Of a DNA stretch of 64,000 bases, positions 42,978 to 54,092 are shown piece by piece. This DNA comes from Pseudomonas benzenivorans (lineage in GTDB: Bacteria > Pseudomonadota > Gammaproteobacteria > Pseudomonadales > Pseudomonadaceae). The notes under the pieces are model-generated. The model ran no database searches. It was given only the letters and a program-made list of their open reading frames with translations, and was not told the DNA's origin. The stretch spans positions 744,001 to 808,000 of the forward strand of contig NZ_CP073346.1 of NCBI RefSeq assembly GCF_024397895.1, read 5' to 3'. A program made the position numbers and the translations under genes. Within the stretch, counting starts at the first letter, position 1. Each line of letters opens with the position of its first letter.

Positions 42978-42994
42978 GGCCACCCGCTTGTCAA
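42965..42994 (-). promoter_or_regulatory. psrA promoter
   Basis: On the minus strand TTGACA (42994-42989), an 18-nt spacer and TATGTT (42970-42965). The -35 is perfect. Confidence 0.65.
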
Positions 42995-43142
42995 GCCGCG
43001 CGAGCCGTCTTTTGGCCGGGCAGTCACATTTGCACAATAGCGAGCTTCGCCAGCAGATCAAGACGCCCCGAACGCCCTTCGAGTAACACGCTGACGCCCA
43101 CAAACTACAGGGTCGAATACGCCTCGGCGCAATAAAGGTGGA

Positions 43143-43170
43143 TTGCCAAGCCGATCGCACTGTATATAAT
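43143..43170 (+). promoter_or_regulatory. lexA promoter
   Basis: TTGCCA (43143-43148), a 16-nt spacer and a perfect TATAAT (43165-43170). The -10 lies inside LexA box 1. Confidence 0.75.
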
Positions 43171-43175
43171 CCCAG
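43160..43175. promoter_or_regulatory. LexA box 1
   Basis: CTGTATATAATCCCAG fits CTG-N10-CAG and overlaps the lexA -10, so LexA should repress its own gene. Confidence 0.88.
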
Positions 43176-43178
43176 TCA

Positions 43179-43194
43179 CTGTATAAAAAAACAG
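43179..43194. promoter_or_regulatory. LexA box 2
   Basis: CTGTATAAAAAAACAG fits the CTG-TAT consensus closely (CTGTATAT-N4-ACAG type) and lies 3 nt after box 1, 9 nt before the lexA ATG. Confidence 0.88.
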
Positions 43195-43203
43195 AGTCCT
43201 GAC

Positions 43204-43815
43204 ATGCTTAAGCTGACGCCGCGCCAAACCGAGATTCTCGCCTTCATCAAGCAGTGCCTGGAAGACAACGGCTATCCGCCGACTCGCGCGGAGATCGCGC
43301 AGGCGCTCGGCTTCAAGTCACCCAATGCCGCCGAAGAACATCTCAAGGCCCTGGCTCGCAAGGGCGCCATAGAAATGACCCCGGGGGCCTCCCGTGGCAT
43401 CCGCATTCCCGGCTTCGAGCCGAACAACAACGAAGAGGAAGGCCTGCCGGTCATCGGCCGCGTCGCCGCCGGTGCGCCAATACTGGCACAGCAGCACGTG
43501 GAAGAATCCTGCCGGATCAACCCGGAGTTCTTCCACCCCCGCGCCGACTACCTGCTGCGTGTGCGCGGCATGAGCATGAAGGACATCGGCATTTTCGACG
43601 GCGACCTGCTCGCCGTGCACACCACCCGCGAAGCGCGCAACGGTCAGGTGGTGGTTGCCCGTATAGATGACGAGGTGACGGTCAAACGCTTCAAGCGTGA
43701 GGGCAACCGGGTATGGCTGATTGCCGAGAACCCCGAATTCGCCCCGATCGAGGTGAACCTGGAAGAACAGGACTTGGTCATCGAAGGCTTGAGCGTCGGC
43801 GTCATTCGCCGCTAA
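43204..43815 (+). CDS. lexA: LexA repressor
   Basis: 203-residue SOS repressor. Winged helix N-terminal domain ([19 protein letters not shown], then [14 protein letters not shown]), self-cleavage site Ala89-Gly90 in RVAAGAP, and the catalytic dyad Ser124 (GMSMKD) and Lys161 (VTVKRF). Cleavage is triggered by RecA filaments. The ATG at 43204 is the conserved MLKLTPRQ start. sulA follows 10 nt later, so both are under the two LexA boxes. Confidence 0.97.
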   Translation: MLKLTPRQTEILAFIKQCLEDNGYPPTRAEIAQALGFKSPNAAEEHLKALARKGAIEMTPGASRGIRIPGFEPNNNEEEGLPVIGRVAAGAPILAQQHVEESCRINPEFFHPRADYLLRVRGMSMKDIGIFDGDLLAVHTTREARNGQVVVARIDDEVTVKRFKREGNRVWLIAENPEFAPIEVNLEEQDLVIEGLSVGVIRR

Positions 43816-43825
43816 AGGAGGATTT

Positions 43826-44299
43826 ATGCAGTCCCCGCAGCCACTGAACCGATCGCAACTCCCGCTATTCGATGCGTTTCTCGCCGCGCCGACTCCGGCG
43901 CTACTGGCCGAGGCGTCACCGCCGGCCTGGCTGGAGGAGCCGGAAGCATTCAGCGAGCTGTCGCTGCGCGGCGCTGCGGGACACTGTCTCAGCCTGCTGG
44001 CTCCAATTCTCCGGGAGCTAAGCGATAACAATGATGCGCGCTGGCTGACCCTGATAGCACCGCCGGTCACGCTGACCACCAGCTGGCTGCGCGACGCCGG
44101 CTTGAATCGCGAGCGCATCCTGCTGCTGCAACCGGGCGACAGGCAGAGCGCCCTGCAGTTAGCCGAACAGGCCTTGAAGCTGGGGCGCAGTCATACCGTG
44201 ATCAGCTGGCTGCACCCACTCGAGCAGGCGGCTCGATCAAGACTCGAGCAAGCCGCCCGCCAGGGAAAGGCGCAGAGCCTGAATATCAGCCTGGGATAG
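43826..44299 (+). CDS. sulA: SOS cell-division inhibitor SulA
   Basis: 157 residues; binds FtsZ to stop division during DNA damage. The SulA core is RWLTLIAPPVTLTTSWLRDAGLNRERILLLQP. AAAGGAGG lies just before the ATG. In E. coli sulA is separate, but in pseudomonads it follows lexA, as here, giving a two-gene SOS operon with 10 nt between the genes. Confidence 0.9.
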   Translation: MQSPQPLNRSQLPLFDAFLAAPTPALLAEASPPAWLEEPEAFSELSLRGAAGHCLSLLAPILRELSDNNDARWLTLIAPPVTLTTSWLRDAGLNRERILLLQPGDRQSALQLAEQALKLGRSHTVISWLHPLEQAARSRLEQAARQGKAQSLNISLG

Positions 44300-44413
44300 G
44301 CACATGAAGAGCAGCCCCGAAAGCACACAGGAGCGAGTTCATTCGAGGTCAGGTTAGGCGAGAGTAAAGAGGAGCTAGAAAACTGACAGGCAGTGCGACC
44401 CTGCCCCGGCGGC

Positions 44414-44647
44414 TCAATGCAGAACGCGCGCCTCTTCCTCATGCTGAAAGTCGCCTTCGGCCAACCTGCCCGCCATCTGCACACCAACGTTCAGCATGGC
44501 CTTGGCCACTTCAATGTGCTGCCCCTGCAGGAAGGCCTTGGCATCGGCAGAGAAATCCAGCACCACCAGCGCCTCCTCATCCTCCGCTCGACGCAGGGCT
44601 ATTCGCCCATCGGGCAACTCGACAATTTCCAGGAAGGATGTAGGCAT
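44414..44647 (-). CDS. Conserved hypothetical protein
   Basis: 77 residues, MPTSFLEIVELPDGRIALRRAEDEEALVVLDFSADAKAFL, acidic, no membrane segment or signal. The same kind of small protein sits between sulA and topA in other pseudomonads as I remember them. No function is known to me. It is convergent with sulA, with 114 nt between them in which I see no terminator. Confidence 0.78.
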   Translation of the reverse strand: MPTSFLEIVELPDGRIALRRAEDEEALVVLDFSADAKAFLQGQHIEVAKAMLNVGVQMAGRLAEGDFQHEEEARVLH

Positions 44648-44724
44648 TGGTTAGGCTCTCCACGAAAGGCCGGCATTGTAACAGCCGACCAGGCTTCACC
44701 CTAGTCCGCCCATCCAGAGCCGTA

Positions 44725-45243
44725 TCACCACTCGGTGAGCGACTCGCGAAAACGCTGGGCCAAGCCCTTGAGCTGCTGCCGCCAATCCTCAAGGGTTGCC
44801 CGTGCCAGCGGCGGCGATTCGCGATCCAGGCTGACGGCCTCGATCAACGGCGTGGTCGGGTCGACCTTGGCTTTCTGCTCCGCCTGAGGAGGCTGAAACA
44901 GCTCGGCATAGGCGCGCAATAGCTGCGCCAGCCAGGTTTCCGGCTGCTGCGCCAACTCGATCAGCTCCGCCAGCTCCGGACTCGGCGCCGCTTCGAGCAC
45001 GGCACTACTCAGTAACTGTTCGGCACGCGGCGCCGTGCGCTCCGGCAAGCGGTAGTAGCCGGCGATCTCGTGACACAAGCCAAGCAATGCGCCATACAGG
45101 TGGAACAACGCCGCCTCGCGCTCGGCCTGAATCAGGCCCTGGGCGTTCATCGCCTGCCCCTCTTCCGCCTTGCGCCAGGACTCAAGCGCCAGACCGGCAT
45201 AGAACATTTTCTGATTGGTGCGGGTATAGAGTTCATTGGCCAT
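44725..45243 (-). CDS. Conserved hypothetical protein upstream of the small protein (DUF6586-like)
   Basis: 172 residues, almost entirely helical and soluble (TNQKMFYAGLALESWRKAEE, then FHLYGALLGLCHEIAGYYRLPE). The ATG at 45243 has GGAGGG 7 nt upstream; an ATG five codons earlier overlaps that site. It lies 70 nt downstream of topA on the same strand. I recognise it only as a protein conserved near topA in Pseudomonas. Confidence 0.78.
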   Translation of the reverse strand: MANELYTRTNQKMFYAGLALESWRKAEEGQAMNAQGLIQAEREAALFHLYGALLGLCHEIAGYYRLPERTAPRAEQLLSSAVLEAAPSPELAELIELAQQPETWLAQLLRAYAELFQPPQAEQKAKVDPTTPLIEAVSLDRESPPLARATLEDWRQQLKGLAQRFRESLTEW

Positions 45244-45313
45244 GCGAGCACCCTCCACAACGTATCAGATCACTATACGCGCGCCAGCCTGGACCGGCGC
45301 GCGAACTACGTGA

Positions 45314-47923
45314 TCAGCGCTTGTCTTCGACCTTCCACTTGCCGCCATCGTAGAAAGCCCGCCAGCCGGTAGGCTTGCCCTCGACCTCGGACTGCACGTA
45401 CTGCTCCTTGGTCTTGCGGCTGAAGCGGATCACTGCGGGACGGCCTTCCGGGTCCTTCTTCGGCGCCTCGAGCAGGAAGTGATACTTGGGATCGATCTCG
45501 TCCTTGTGCGGAAGCAATTCCAGCACCAGAGGCGCGCGGGTCTCGCGGTTCTTCGGGAACTGGCTGGCGGCCAGGAACAGACCGGATGCGCCGTCGCGCA
45601 GCACGTAAGTGTCGTTGACCTTCTCGCACTTGAGCTCGGGCATCTTCACCGCATCCATCTTCGGCGGTGCCGGCTCGCCACTCTTGAGCAGCTTGCGGGT
45701 GTTCTTGCACTCGCTGTTGGTGCAGCCGAAGAACTTGCCGAAACGGCCGGTCTTGAGCTGCATCTGACTGCCGCACTTGTCGCACTCCAGACTCGGCCCT
45801 TCGTAGCCCTTGATACGGTACTGACCCTGCTCGACCTCATAACCCGCACAGTCCGGGTTGTTGCCGCAGACATGCAGCTTGCGCGTCTCGTCCAGCAGGT
45901 AGGCATCCATGGCGGTGCCGCACTTCTGGCAGCGATGCTTGCCCAGCAACACCAGGGACTCCGACTCGCCCTCATCATCGGCGGCGATCTCGTCACCCGG
46001 AATCAGGTTGATGGTCGACTTGCAGCGCTCCTTCGGCGGCAGGCTGTAACCGGAGCAGCCGAGGAACACCCCGGTGGAGGCGGTGCGAATCATCATCGGC
46101 CGGCCGCATTCGCGACAGGGGATGTCGGTGGGCGTCGGCATGTTGGCGCGCATGCCGTTTTCGCTGGCCTCGGCCACCTCGAGCTTGCCCTTGAAGTCGC
46201 CGTAGAACTCATCGAGCAGGTGCTTCCACTCGCGCTCGCCCTGGGCGACGTCATCCAGGTGCTCTTCCATACCGGCGGTGAAGCCGTAGTCCATCAGGTT
46301 GGCAAAACTCTCGGACAGGCGCTCGGTGACGATCTCGCCCATCTTCTCGGAATAGAAGCGACGATTGTGCAAGGCGACGTAACCGCGATCCTGAATGGTC
46401 GAGATGATCGCCGCATAGGTCGAGGGCCGGCCGATACCGCGCTTCTCCATCTCCTTGACCAGGCTGGCCTCGGAGAAGCGTGCCGGCGGCTTGGTGAAAT
46501 GCTGGCTGGGATCGAGCTGGAGCAACTTGAGCACTTCGCCTTCACTCATCTCCGGCAGTACATCGTCCTCACCCGGCTTGCTCTGCTGCGGCAGTGCCCG
46601 GGTATAACCGTCGAACTTGAGAATGCGGCCCTTGGCGCGCAGCTCGAACTGGGCCGCGGCCACGGTGACCGTGGTGGACAGGTACTCCGCCGGCGGCATC
46701 TGGCAGGCGACGAACTGACGCCAGATCAGCTCATAGAGGCGTTCGGCGTCGCGCTCCATGCCCGACAGCTGGGTCGGCTTGAGGTTGACGTCGGAGGGGC
46801 GAATCGCCTCGTGGGCCTCCTGGGCGCCTTCCTTGCTGCTGTACGCGTTGGCCTTGGCCGGCAGGTACTGCTTGCCGTACTCGTTCTCGATGAAGTCGCG
46901 GACCATGCCCACGGCGTCCGCCGAGAGGTTGGTCGAATCGGTACGCATGTAGGTGATGTAGCCGGCCTCGTAAAGGCGCTGCGCCATCATCATGGTCTTC
47001 TTCACGCCGAAGCCCAGGCGATTGCTCGCGGCCTGCTGCAGCGTGGAGGTGATGAACGGGGCCGAGGGCTTGCTGCTGGTCGGCTTGTCTTCACGCTTGG
47101 CGATGCTGTAGCTGGAGTCCTTCAGCGTCGCCAGGGCGGCCATGGCCTGGGCTTCGTTCAGTGGCTTGAAGGCGGCGCCGTTCTCCCGGGCGACCTCGAA
47201 GCGCACGGTAGCGCCCTTGCCGGTGCCGAGGTCGGCATGCACTTCCCAATATTCTTCCGGAACAAAGGCGCGGATTTCCTTCTCGCGCTCGACCACCAGC
47301 TTCACCGCCACCGACTGCACCCGTCCGGCGGAAAGGCCGCGGGCGATCTTCGCCCACAGCAGCGGCGAAACCATGTAGCCGACCACGCGATCGAGAAAGC
47401 GTCGCGCCTGCTGGGCATTGACCCGATTGATATCGAGCTCGCCCGGTTCGGCGAAGGCTTCCTGGATCGCCTTCTTGGTGATCTCGTTGAACACCACGCG
47501 CTTGTAGCGGCTGTCGTCGCCACCGATCGACTCGCGCAGGTGCCAGGCGATAGCTTCCCCCTCGCGATCCAAGTCGGTTGCGAGATAGATGGTGTCGGCA
47601 TCCTTGGCCAAGCGGCGCAGCTCTTCGACCACCTTCTCCTTACCGGGAAGGATCTCGTACTTGGCTTTCCACCCCTGCTCGGGGTCGACGCCCATGCGGG
47701 AGAACAGTTGGCGCTTGGCCTTCTCCTTGGGCGACAGGGCCGGCGCCTCGCCGGCCGCGGCCTTGCCGCGCTTGGCCGGTTCCTTGGCGGCGCTTGCCGA
47801 GCCACTGGTAGGCAGGTCACGGATATGGCCGATGCTCGACTTCACCACGTACTGGCTGCCCAAGTACTTGTTGATGGTCTTGGCCTTGGCCGGGGATTCC
47901 ACGATGACCAGCGATTTACCCAT
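45314..47923 (-). CDS. topA: DNA topoisomerase I
   Basis: 869 residues, type IA topoisomerase that relaxes negative supercoils. TOPRIM domain at the N-terminus ([26 protein letters not shown]), active-site Tyr325 in YITYMRTDS, and three C-terminal four-Cys zinc ribbons starting at [16 protein letters not shown] and CDKCGSQM. Ribbon-like domains follow to the end. A 25-residue Ala/Lys-rich insert ([19 protein letters not shown]) follows the first strand, common in Pseudomonas. Confidence 0.97.
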   Translation of the reverse strand: MGKSLVIVESPAKAKTINKYLGSQYVVKSSIGHIRDLPTSGSASAAKEPAKRGKAAAGEAPALSPKEKAKRQLFSRMGVDPEQGWKAKYEILPGKEKVVEELRRLAKDADTIYLATDLDREGEAIAWHLRESIGGDDSRYKRVVFNEITKKAIQEAFAEPGELDINRVNAQQARRFLDRVVGYMVSPLLWAKIARGLSAGRVQSVAVKLVVEREKEIRAFVPEEYWEVHADLGTGKGATVRFEVARENGAAFKPLNEAQAMAALATLKDSSYSIAKREDKPTSSKPSAPFITSTLQQAASNRLGFGVKKTMMMAQRLYEAGYITYMRTDSTNLSADAVGMVRDFIENEYGKQYLPAKANAYSSKEGAQEAHEAIRPSDVNLKPTQLSGMERDAERLYELIWRQFVACQMPPAEYLSTTVTVAAAQFELRAKGRILKFDGYTRALPQQSKPGEDDVLPEMSEGEVLKLLQLDPSQHFTKPPARFSEASLVKEMEKRGIGRPSTYAAIISTIQDRGYVALHNRRFYSEKMGEIVTERLSESFANLMDYGFTAGMEEHLDDVAQGEREWKHLLDEFYGDFKGKLEVAEASENGMRANMPTPTDIPCRECGRPMMIRTASTGVFLGCSGYSLPPKERCKSTINLIPGDEIAADDEGESESLVLLGKHRCQKCGTAMDAYLLDETRKLHVCGNNPDCAGYEVEQGQYRIKGYEGPSLECDKCGSQMQLKTGRFGKFFGCTNSECKNTRKLLKSGEPAPPKMDAVKMPELKCEKVNDTYVLRDGASGLFLAASQFPKNRETRAPLVLELLPHKDEIDPKYHFLLEAPKKDPEGRPAVIRFSRKTKEQYVQSEVEGKPTGWRAFYDGGKWKVEDKR

Positions 47924-47986
47924 GGATCAGAAAATTCCTGAATTCTAAATAATGAAGGGCGACCGGCGCCCGACGCGGCACCGCTA

Positions 47987-48014
47987 TATATAGTGGCGCC
48001 AAAGGTGAGGTCAA
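47987..48014 (-). promoter_or_regulatory. Candidate topA promoter
   Basis: On the minus strand TTGACC (48014-48009), a 16-nt spacer and TATATA (47992-47987). The -10 falls in an 8-base TA run, so an 18-nt spacing is also possible. Confidence 0.55.
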
Positions 48015-48038
48015 GCGAAGGCGTGACCCGCGAACGGC

Positions 48039-48275
48039 TCAGACCCCGCCAATTACCGGTGTTTCAGCCTGAACCAGGGCAAAACGCGGCACCGTTTCAC
48101 CCTCGACCACGACCTCCCCGCAGAACATCTCCAGCGGCCGCACCCACAGCCCGAAATCGCCGTATAGCGCCTGGTAGACGACCATCTGCTGTTCGGTCTC
48201 GGAGTGGCGGGCGACGCCGAATACGCGGTATTCGGGCCCCTTGTAATGACGATAAAGACCGGTTTGTAACTGCAT
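48039..48275 (-). CDS. DUF1653 protein
   Basis: 78 residues, GLYRHYKGPEYRVFGVARHSETEQQMVVYQALYGDFGLWVRP is the DUF1653 core, a small beta-rich domain of unknown role found alone or fused to other domains. It lies between fadA and topA on the same strand, after a terminator. Confidence 0.87.
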   Translation of the reverse strand: MQLQTGLYRHYKGPEYRVFGVARHSETEQQMVVYQALYGDFGLWVRPLEMFCGEVVVEGETVPRFALVQAETPVIGGV

Positions 48276-48311
48276 CGCACAATTCCTTGAAAAAACTTAT
48301 CGCCAACAAAC

Positions 48312-48338
48312 AAAAACCGGGGCACAGGGCCCCGGTTT
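48312..48338 (-). terminator. Intrinsic terminator after fadA
   Basis: 10-bp stem AAACCGGGGC (48314-48323) with GCCCCGGTTT (48329-48338) and a 5-nt loop; on the minus strand the hairpin is followed by TTTTTGTTTG. Confidence 0.82.
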
Positions 48339-48353
48339 CTTGTCCACCAACGC

Positions 48354-49544
<1,191 letters not shown>

Positions 49545-49559
49545 CTAGTCGTTGCGCGC

Positions 49560-51707
49560 TTAACCGAAAAACTTCTGACCGTTGGCGGCCATTTCGCGAA
49601 GCTTGGCGGTCGGGTGGTACAACGCGCCCAGATCGGCGTACTTGTCGGCCAGGGCGACGAACTCGGCGACTCCGACGCTGTCGATGTAGCGCAGCGCGCC
49701 ACCGCGGAAGGGCGGGAATCCGATGCCGTAGATCAAGCCCATATCGGCCTCGGCGGCGGTGTCGACGATGCCGTCTTCCAGGCAGCGTACGGTTTCCATG
49801 CACAGCGGGATCATCATGAAGTTGATGATGTCCTCATCGGTCACTTCACGCTGCTCTCGGACGATGGACTTGAGCAGCTCGTAGGCCTGCGGGTCGATGA
49901 CCTTCTTCGGCTTGCCGCGCTTGTCGGTCTCGTAGACATAGAAGCCCTTGCCGTTCTTCTGGCCCAGGCGGTTGGCTTCGTACATCACGTCGACCGCCGT
50001 GCGGCCTTCGACTGCCATGCGATCCGGGAAACCCTCGGCCATGACGTCGCGACCATGGTGGCCGGTGTCGATACCGACCACGTCGGACAGGTAGGCCGGG
50101 CCCATGGGCCAGCCGAACTTCTCCATGACCTTGTCGATGCGTACGAAGTCCACACCCAGCTCGAGCAGCTTGGAGAAGCCGCCGAAGTACGGGAACAGCA
50201 CGCGGTTGACCAGGAAACCCGGGCAGTCGTTTACCACGACCGGCGTCTTGCCCATCTTCTTGGCGTAGGCCACGGTGGTGGCCACGGCCACTTCACTGGA
50301 CTTCTCGCCACGAATGACTTCGACCAGCGGCATCATGTGCACCGGATTGAAGAAGTGCATGCCGACGAAGTTTTCCGGGCGCTTGAGCGCCTTGGCCAGC
50401 AGGCTGATGGAGATGGTCGAGGTGTTGGACGCGAGGATCGCGTTCTCGCCGACGGCCGCTTCCACTTCGGCCAGCACGGCCTGCTTGACCTTCGGGTTCT
50501 CGACCACGGCTTCGACGACGATATCGACGTTACCGAAGTCGCCATAGGTCATGGTCGGACGGATGGCATTGAGTGCCTCGGCCATCTTCGCCGGCGTCAG
50601 TCGACCCTTCTCGACGCGCTTGCCGAGCAGCTTGGAGGCCTCGTTCAGGCCCATCTGGATACCCTCTTCACGGATATCCTTCATCAGGATCGGTGTACCT
50701 TTTACCGCCGACTGATAGGCGATACCGCCACCCATGATGCCGGCGCCGAGTACGGCGGCCAGTTTCACGTCCTGGGCGATTTCGTCGTGGTGCTTGGCCT
50801 TCTTCTTCAGCTCCTGATCATTCAGGAACAGGCCGATCAGGCTCTCTGCGACCGAGGTCTTGGCCAGCTTGACGAAGCCGGCGGCCTCGACTTCCAGGGC
50901 CTTGTCGCGGGTGAAGTTGGCGGCCTTCTGGATGGTCTTGATAGCCTCGACCGGCGCCGGGTAGTTCGGACCGGCCTGGCCGGCCACGAAACCCTTGGCG
51001 GTCTCGAAGCACATCATCTGTTCGATGGCATTGAGCTTGAGCTTGTCCAGCTTGGGCTGGCGCTTGGCCTTGTAGTCCAGCTCGCCGGAAATGGCACGCT
51101 TGACCAGGTCCAGGGCGGCGGCCTGGAGCTTCTCGGCACCGACCACGACGTCGACGGCACCCACTTTCAGGGCGTCGGCAGCGGCGTTTTCCTTGCCCGC
51201 GGCGATCCACTCCACCGCGTTGTCGGTACCGATCAGGCGCGGCAGACGAACGGTGCCGCCGAAGCCCGGGTAGATGCCCAGTTTGACTTCCGGCAGGCCC
51301 ACTTTGGCCCGCTCAGCCATGACCCGGTAATCCGCCGCCAGGCACATTTCAAAACCACCGCCCAAGGCGATGCCGTTGATCACGGCTACGGTCGGAACGC
51401 CGAGGTCTTCGAAGTCGCTGAAGATCTTGTTGGCTTCGAGGTTGCCGGCTACCAGCTCTTCATCAGGCAACTTGAAGTTGTCGACGAATTCGGTGATATC
51501 GGCGCCGACGATGAATACGTCCTTGCCACTGGTGACAATCACGCCCTTGATCGACCCATCGGCCTTGATCGCATCAACCGACTGACGCAGCTCGTTCAGG
51601 GTTAGACGGTTGAACTTGTTGACGGATTCACCCTTGAGGTCGAACTTCAGTTCGACGATGCCACTTTCAAGAGCCTTAACCGTGATGGCTTTACCTTCGT
51701 AAATCAT
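49560..51707 (-). CDS. fadB: Fatty acid oxidation complex alpha subunit (FadB)
   Basis: 715 residues with enoyl-CoA hydratase/isomerase at the N-terminus ([21 protein letters not shown], about 100-125) and 3-hydroxyacyl-CoA dehydrogenase after about 310 ([27 protein letters not shown], then VLFPYFGGF). The ATG at 51707 has GGAGA upstream and gives the exact E. coli FadB family length. Degenerate PsrA-type boxes lie 150 nt upstream, consistent with the known PsrA control of fadBA in P. aeruginosa. Confidence 0.96.
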   Translation of the reverse strand: MIYEGKAITVKALESGIVELKFDLKGESVNKFNRLTLNELRQSVDAIKADGSIKGVIVTSGKDVFIVGADITEFVDNFKLPDEELVAGNLEANKIFSDFEDLGVPTVAVINGIALGGGFEMCLAADYRVMAERAKVGLPEVKLGIYPGFGGTVRLPRLIGTDNAVEWIAAGKENAAADALKVGAVDVVVGAEKLQAAALDLVKRAISGELDYKAKRQPKLDKLKLNAIEQMMCFETAKGFVAGQAGPNYPAPVEAIKTIQKAANFTRDKALEVEAAGFVKLAKTSVAESLIGLFLNDQELKKKAKHHDEIAQDVKLAAVLGAGIMGGGIAYQSAVKGTPILMKDIREEGIQMGLNEASKLLGKRVEKGRLTPAKMAEALNAIRPTMTYGDFGNVDIVVEAVVENPKVKQAVLAEVEAAVGENAILASNTSTISISLLAKALKRPENFVGMHFFNPVHMMPLVEVIRGEKSSEVAVATTVAYAKKMGKTPVVVNDCPGFLVNRVLFPYFGGFSKLLELGVDFVRIDKVMEKFGWPMGPAYLSDVVGIDTGHHGRDVMAEGFPDRMAVEGRTAVDVMYEANRLGQKNGKGFYVYETDKRGKPKKVIDPQAYELLKSIVREQREVTDEDIINFMMIPLCMETVRCLEDGIVDTAAEADMGLIYGIGFPPFRGGALRYIDSVGVAEFVALADKYADLGALYHPTAKLREMAANGQKFFG

Positions 51708-52189
51708 CAACTGATCTCCACGGTATGGAAGCTGAACTGTACACATCGGAGCCAACCAGCAAGCTAACCCTCGGCACAACCGCCGAACATAGCTCCAAGG
51801 AACCTGGCACACCCACCGACGCGATATTCGGACTGTAAAGGCGCTGCCGTTTTAGGCAAACACTCAATTCATACGCCCGTTTGATTTGGGTGTGCACACC
51901 TTCGTTGAAAAATTTTGACTTGTCAATCGGCCTGGCTCACTCCGCCCCCCCGAGCGCCATCACCTACCTCTAAAGGCAGTCCAAGAGCGCGCCGTAGCGC
52001 GGCAGAAGGGCGATTTTCGCCATCGCATTTCGGCAATCTGGCCGACTCAGAGCCGGACAAACGTGATCCAGCGCATGCCTAGCAAATTTATTTTGCTCCG
52101 GGTACAGTCGTCTCAAATACGCCATGGCATGGCCAGGCGATACAACAACAAAAATAATAGATGCCCCCTCAAGGGGACACGGAGTAGCC
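51708..52189. promoter_or_regulatory. fadB upstream region (482 nt, no gene)
   Basis: No supported gene. It holds the fadBA control region, including the degenerate PsrA-type pair at 51857-51883, and the upstream region of the exported protein gene at 52190. AT content is raised around 51850-51930 (TTGAAAAATTTTGACTTGTCAA). Confidence 0.6.
51857..51883. promoter_or_regulatory. Degenerate tandem PsrA-type boxes upstream of fadBA
   Basis: CAAACACTCAATTC (51857-51870) and CATACGCCCGTTTG (51870-51883) each keep one good half-site and share the end-to-end layout of the two perfect boxes in front of psrA. The outer half-sites CAAAC and GTTTG are perfect. Confidence 0.55.
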
Positions 52190-52996
52190 ATGTCGAGCCG
52201 ACTGCTTGCCATATCCCTAGGCGCCCTGCTCGCCCTGTTCAGTGCCACCAGCCACGCCGCCGACCCCGCCAACAACCTGCTCGAGCTGCACCAGTTGCGA
52301 CTGGCGGCGCAGAAGAGCCTGGGCGATTTCTACATGTACAACGGCATGGAAGGCGACCAGCGTTATGCGCGAATGATTGGCCAGTCGCTGATCGAAGCCA
52401 ACGAGCGTCTGGCGGCGCTGACCGACATGCCCGGTGAAGGCTCGAAGGCTCTGCGCGCGCAACTCACCCAGCAGTGGACCGGCTACCGGAACGACCTCGA
52501 GGGGCTGATCGTCACCCTCAAGACTCAGGGCTACACCGACCTGCAACCGGTGGCTGACCTGGCCGCCGACAACCGTCAATTGATGGCCCTGTGCCTGGAG
52601 CTGTACAACAAGATTCAGCAGGAAAGCGGCCACCAGGTTCTCGCCCTCACCCAGCAGAGTCGCGAACAGAGCCTGCTGATGCAGGAGATTGCGGTGGATT
52701 ACGCCTTGCGCAGCGCCTCGGTCGGCGCGACGTTCATGGGCGGCGGAGAGGTCCGCCCTATCGAGGAGATGGTCGGCCAGTTCGCCGAGCAGCTGGCGCA
52801 GCTGGAGAAGGCGGCTCAGAACACGTCGCAGATCAAGCAGACTCTCAGCGGCATCAGCACCAAATGGCGCTATATCGAGAAATCGCTGAAGAACTACAAC
52901 GAGAACAGCGTGCCCTTCCTGGTCAACAAATATTCAGACAGCATCATCGAAGGACTGGAGCAGGTATCCGCTCAGTATGCGGCCACCCAGTCCTAG
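52190..52996 (+). CDS. Exported helical protein of unknown function
   Basis: 268 residues with a signal peptide (MSSRLLAISLGALLALFSATSHAA). The mature part is almost all helix with heptad-like leucines (LLELHQLRLAAQKSLGDFYMY, FAEQLAQLEKAAQNTSQIKQTL), like a periplasmic helical bundle. Within it FYMYNGMEGDQRYARMI is distinctive. No catalytic motif is visible. The ATG at 52190 has GGAG upstream. I do not recognise the family. Confidence 0.78.
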   Translation: MSSRLLAISLGALLALFSATSHAADPANNLLELHQLRLAAQKSLGDFYMYNGMEGDQRYARMIGQSLIEANERLAALTDMPGEGSKALRAQLTQQWTGYRNDLEGLIVTLKTQGYTDLQPVADLAADNRQLMALCLELYNKIQQESGHQVLALTQQSREQSLLMQEIAVDYALRSASVGATFMGGGEVRPIEEMVGQFAEQLAQLEKAAQNTSQIKQTLSGISTKWRYIEKSLKNYNENSVPFLVNKYSDSIIEGLEQVSAQYAATQS

Positions 52997-53048
52997 CTCC
53001 ACCGGCGTGCCCCATTCGCTTTTTCCGGCCTGCCTGGCCGCCCTTCCA

Positions 53049-53077
53049 GCCCGACGCTTGCGCCGGGCCTTTCTTTG
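53049..53077 (+). terminator. Candidate terminator after the exported helical protein
   Basis: Short stem GCCCG (53049-53053) with CGGGC (53064-53068), 10-nt loop and a TTTCTTT tract. It is a form of the common Pseudomonas terminator. Confidence 0.55.
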
Positions 53078-53081
53078 TCCG

Positions 53082-53519
53082 TCAGGCGTGGGCCCGCAGA
53101 AAATCGACGATTCTTTGCAGACCGTCGTCCTGCCCGCGCTCGCCCCAGCACAGGGCAACCATCTGCGGCGTGGCCTCGGCCTTGAAAACATCGGCCGGCA
53201 ACCTCGCCAATTGCTCGGCCAGAGGCCCTTGCGCCACCGGCTCACGCCATTGATTCACCCACTGACCCGGCACGGCCTGCCAGTAGCACCAGCTGTCCCG
53301 GTGGCCACGGCGGCGGCCCAGATGATATTGGGCGCAGGCGCCCGGCGGCTCCGTCGCCAGCCAATGCGGCCACTTCTGACGCGACAACTGCATAGCCAGC
53401 CCCATTCGCCGCGCCTGCAGGCGCACGTCCATCTGCCCGCGCTGGCGCCGCGAAGGAATCAACCAGGTCAGCGGACTGAGGATGCAGGCCAGGAGCAACA
53501 ACAGGAGCCACAGGGACAT
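53082..53519 (-). CDS. Conserved hypothetical membrane-anchored protein
   Basis: 145 residues. The N-terminus MSLWLLLLLLACILSPLTWLIPS is one membrane helix followed by a basic stretch (RRQRGQMDVRLQARRMG) and a soluble part with a tryptophan- and arginine-rich middle (YHLGRRRGHRDSWCYWQ). Orientation is probably N-out with the soluble part in the cytoplasm by positive charge. No family recognised. Confidence 0.72.
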   Translation of the reverse strand: MSLWLLLLLLACILSPLTWLIPSRRQRGQMDVRLQARRMGLAMQLSRQKWPHWLATEPPGACAQYHLGRRRGHRDSWCYWQAVPGQWVNQWREPVAQGPLAEQLARLPADVFKAEATPQMVALCWGERGQDDGLQRIVDFLRAHA

Positions 53520-53606
53520 AAGCGCTATCTCGCAGGCAAAAGCCTGTCATCAGGGTTCAATACAGTCATACTTACTCTCATCGCCTGACCTTTTAAGGAG
53601 TCACCC

Positions 53607-54047
53607 ATGCCCTATCAGCACATCTTGGTCGCCGTCGATCTGACCGAGGAATGCGACCCGGTCATGCAGCGTGCACAGAAACTGGCCGCCAACAGTCACG
53701 CCAAGCTGTCCGTGGTGCATGTCGTCGAACCTATGGCCATGGCCTTTGGCGGTGATGTGCCGATGGACCTGTCGATGCTGCAGCAGCAGCAATTCGATCA
53801 GGCGCGTGAGCGGCTGGACAGCTTTGCCGGCAAATACCCGAAGCTCGGCACCGACCAGCGTCATCTGGCCTACGGCCAGCCGCGCCAGGAAATTCACCGC
53901 CTGGCCGAGGAACAAGGCTGCGACCTGATCATGGTCGGCAGCCACGGCCGCCACGGCCTGGCGTTGCTGCTGGGCTCCACCGCCAACGACGTGCTGCACG
54001 GCGCGCCCTGCGACGTGCTGGCCGTTCGCCTGAACAAGCCGGAATAG
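53607..54047 (+). CDS. Universal stress protein UspA family
   Basis: 146 residues, single Usp domain. The ATP-binding pattern G-2x-G-9x-G-S/T is present as GSHGRHGLALLLGSTAND, so it probably binds ATP. N-terminal HILVAVDLTEECDPVMQRA is typical. AAGGAG lies upstream of the ATG. It is monocistronic, followed by a hairpin at 54059. Confidence 0.93.
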   Translation: MPYQHILVAVDLTEECDPVMQRAQKLAANSHAKLSVVHVVEPMAMAFGGDVPMDLSMLQQQQFDQARERLDSFAGKYPKLGTDQRHLAYGQPRQEIHRLAEEQGCDLIMVGSHGRHGLALLLGSTANDVLHGAPCDVLAVRLNKPE

Positions 54048-54058
54048 CCATGAGGCCG

Positions 54059-54084
54059 GTGAATGACGCCCCCGCGTCATTCAC
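54059..54084. terminator. Hairpin between uspA-family gene and next convergent gene
   Basis: 11-bp stem GTGAATGACGC with GCGTCATTCAC and a CCCC loop. Strong hairpin without a T run, so termination is plausible but not classic. Confidence 0.5.
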
Positions 54085-54092
54085 CGCGCCGG

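Noticed and set aside
47984..47993. CTATATATAG palindrome upstream of topA as an operator
   Set aside because: It is more simply explained as the TA-rich -10 of the topA promoter.
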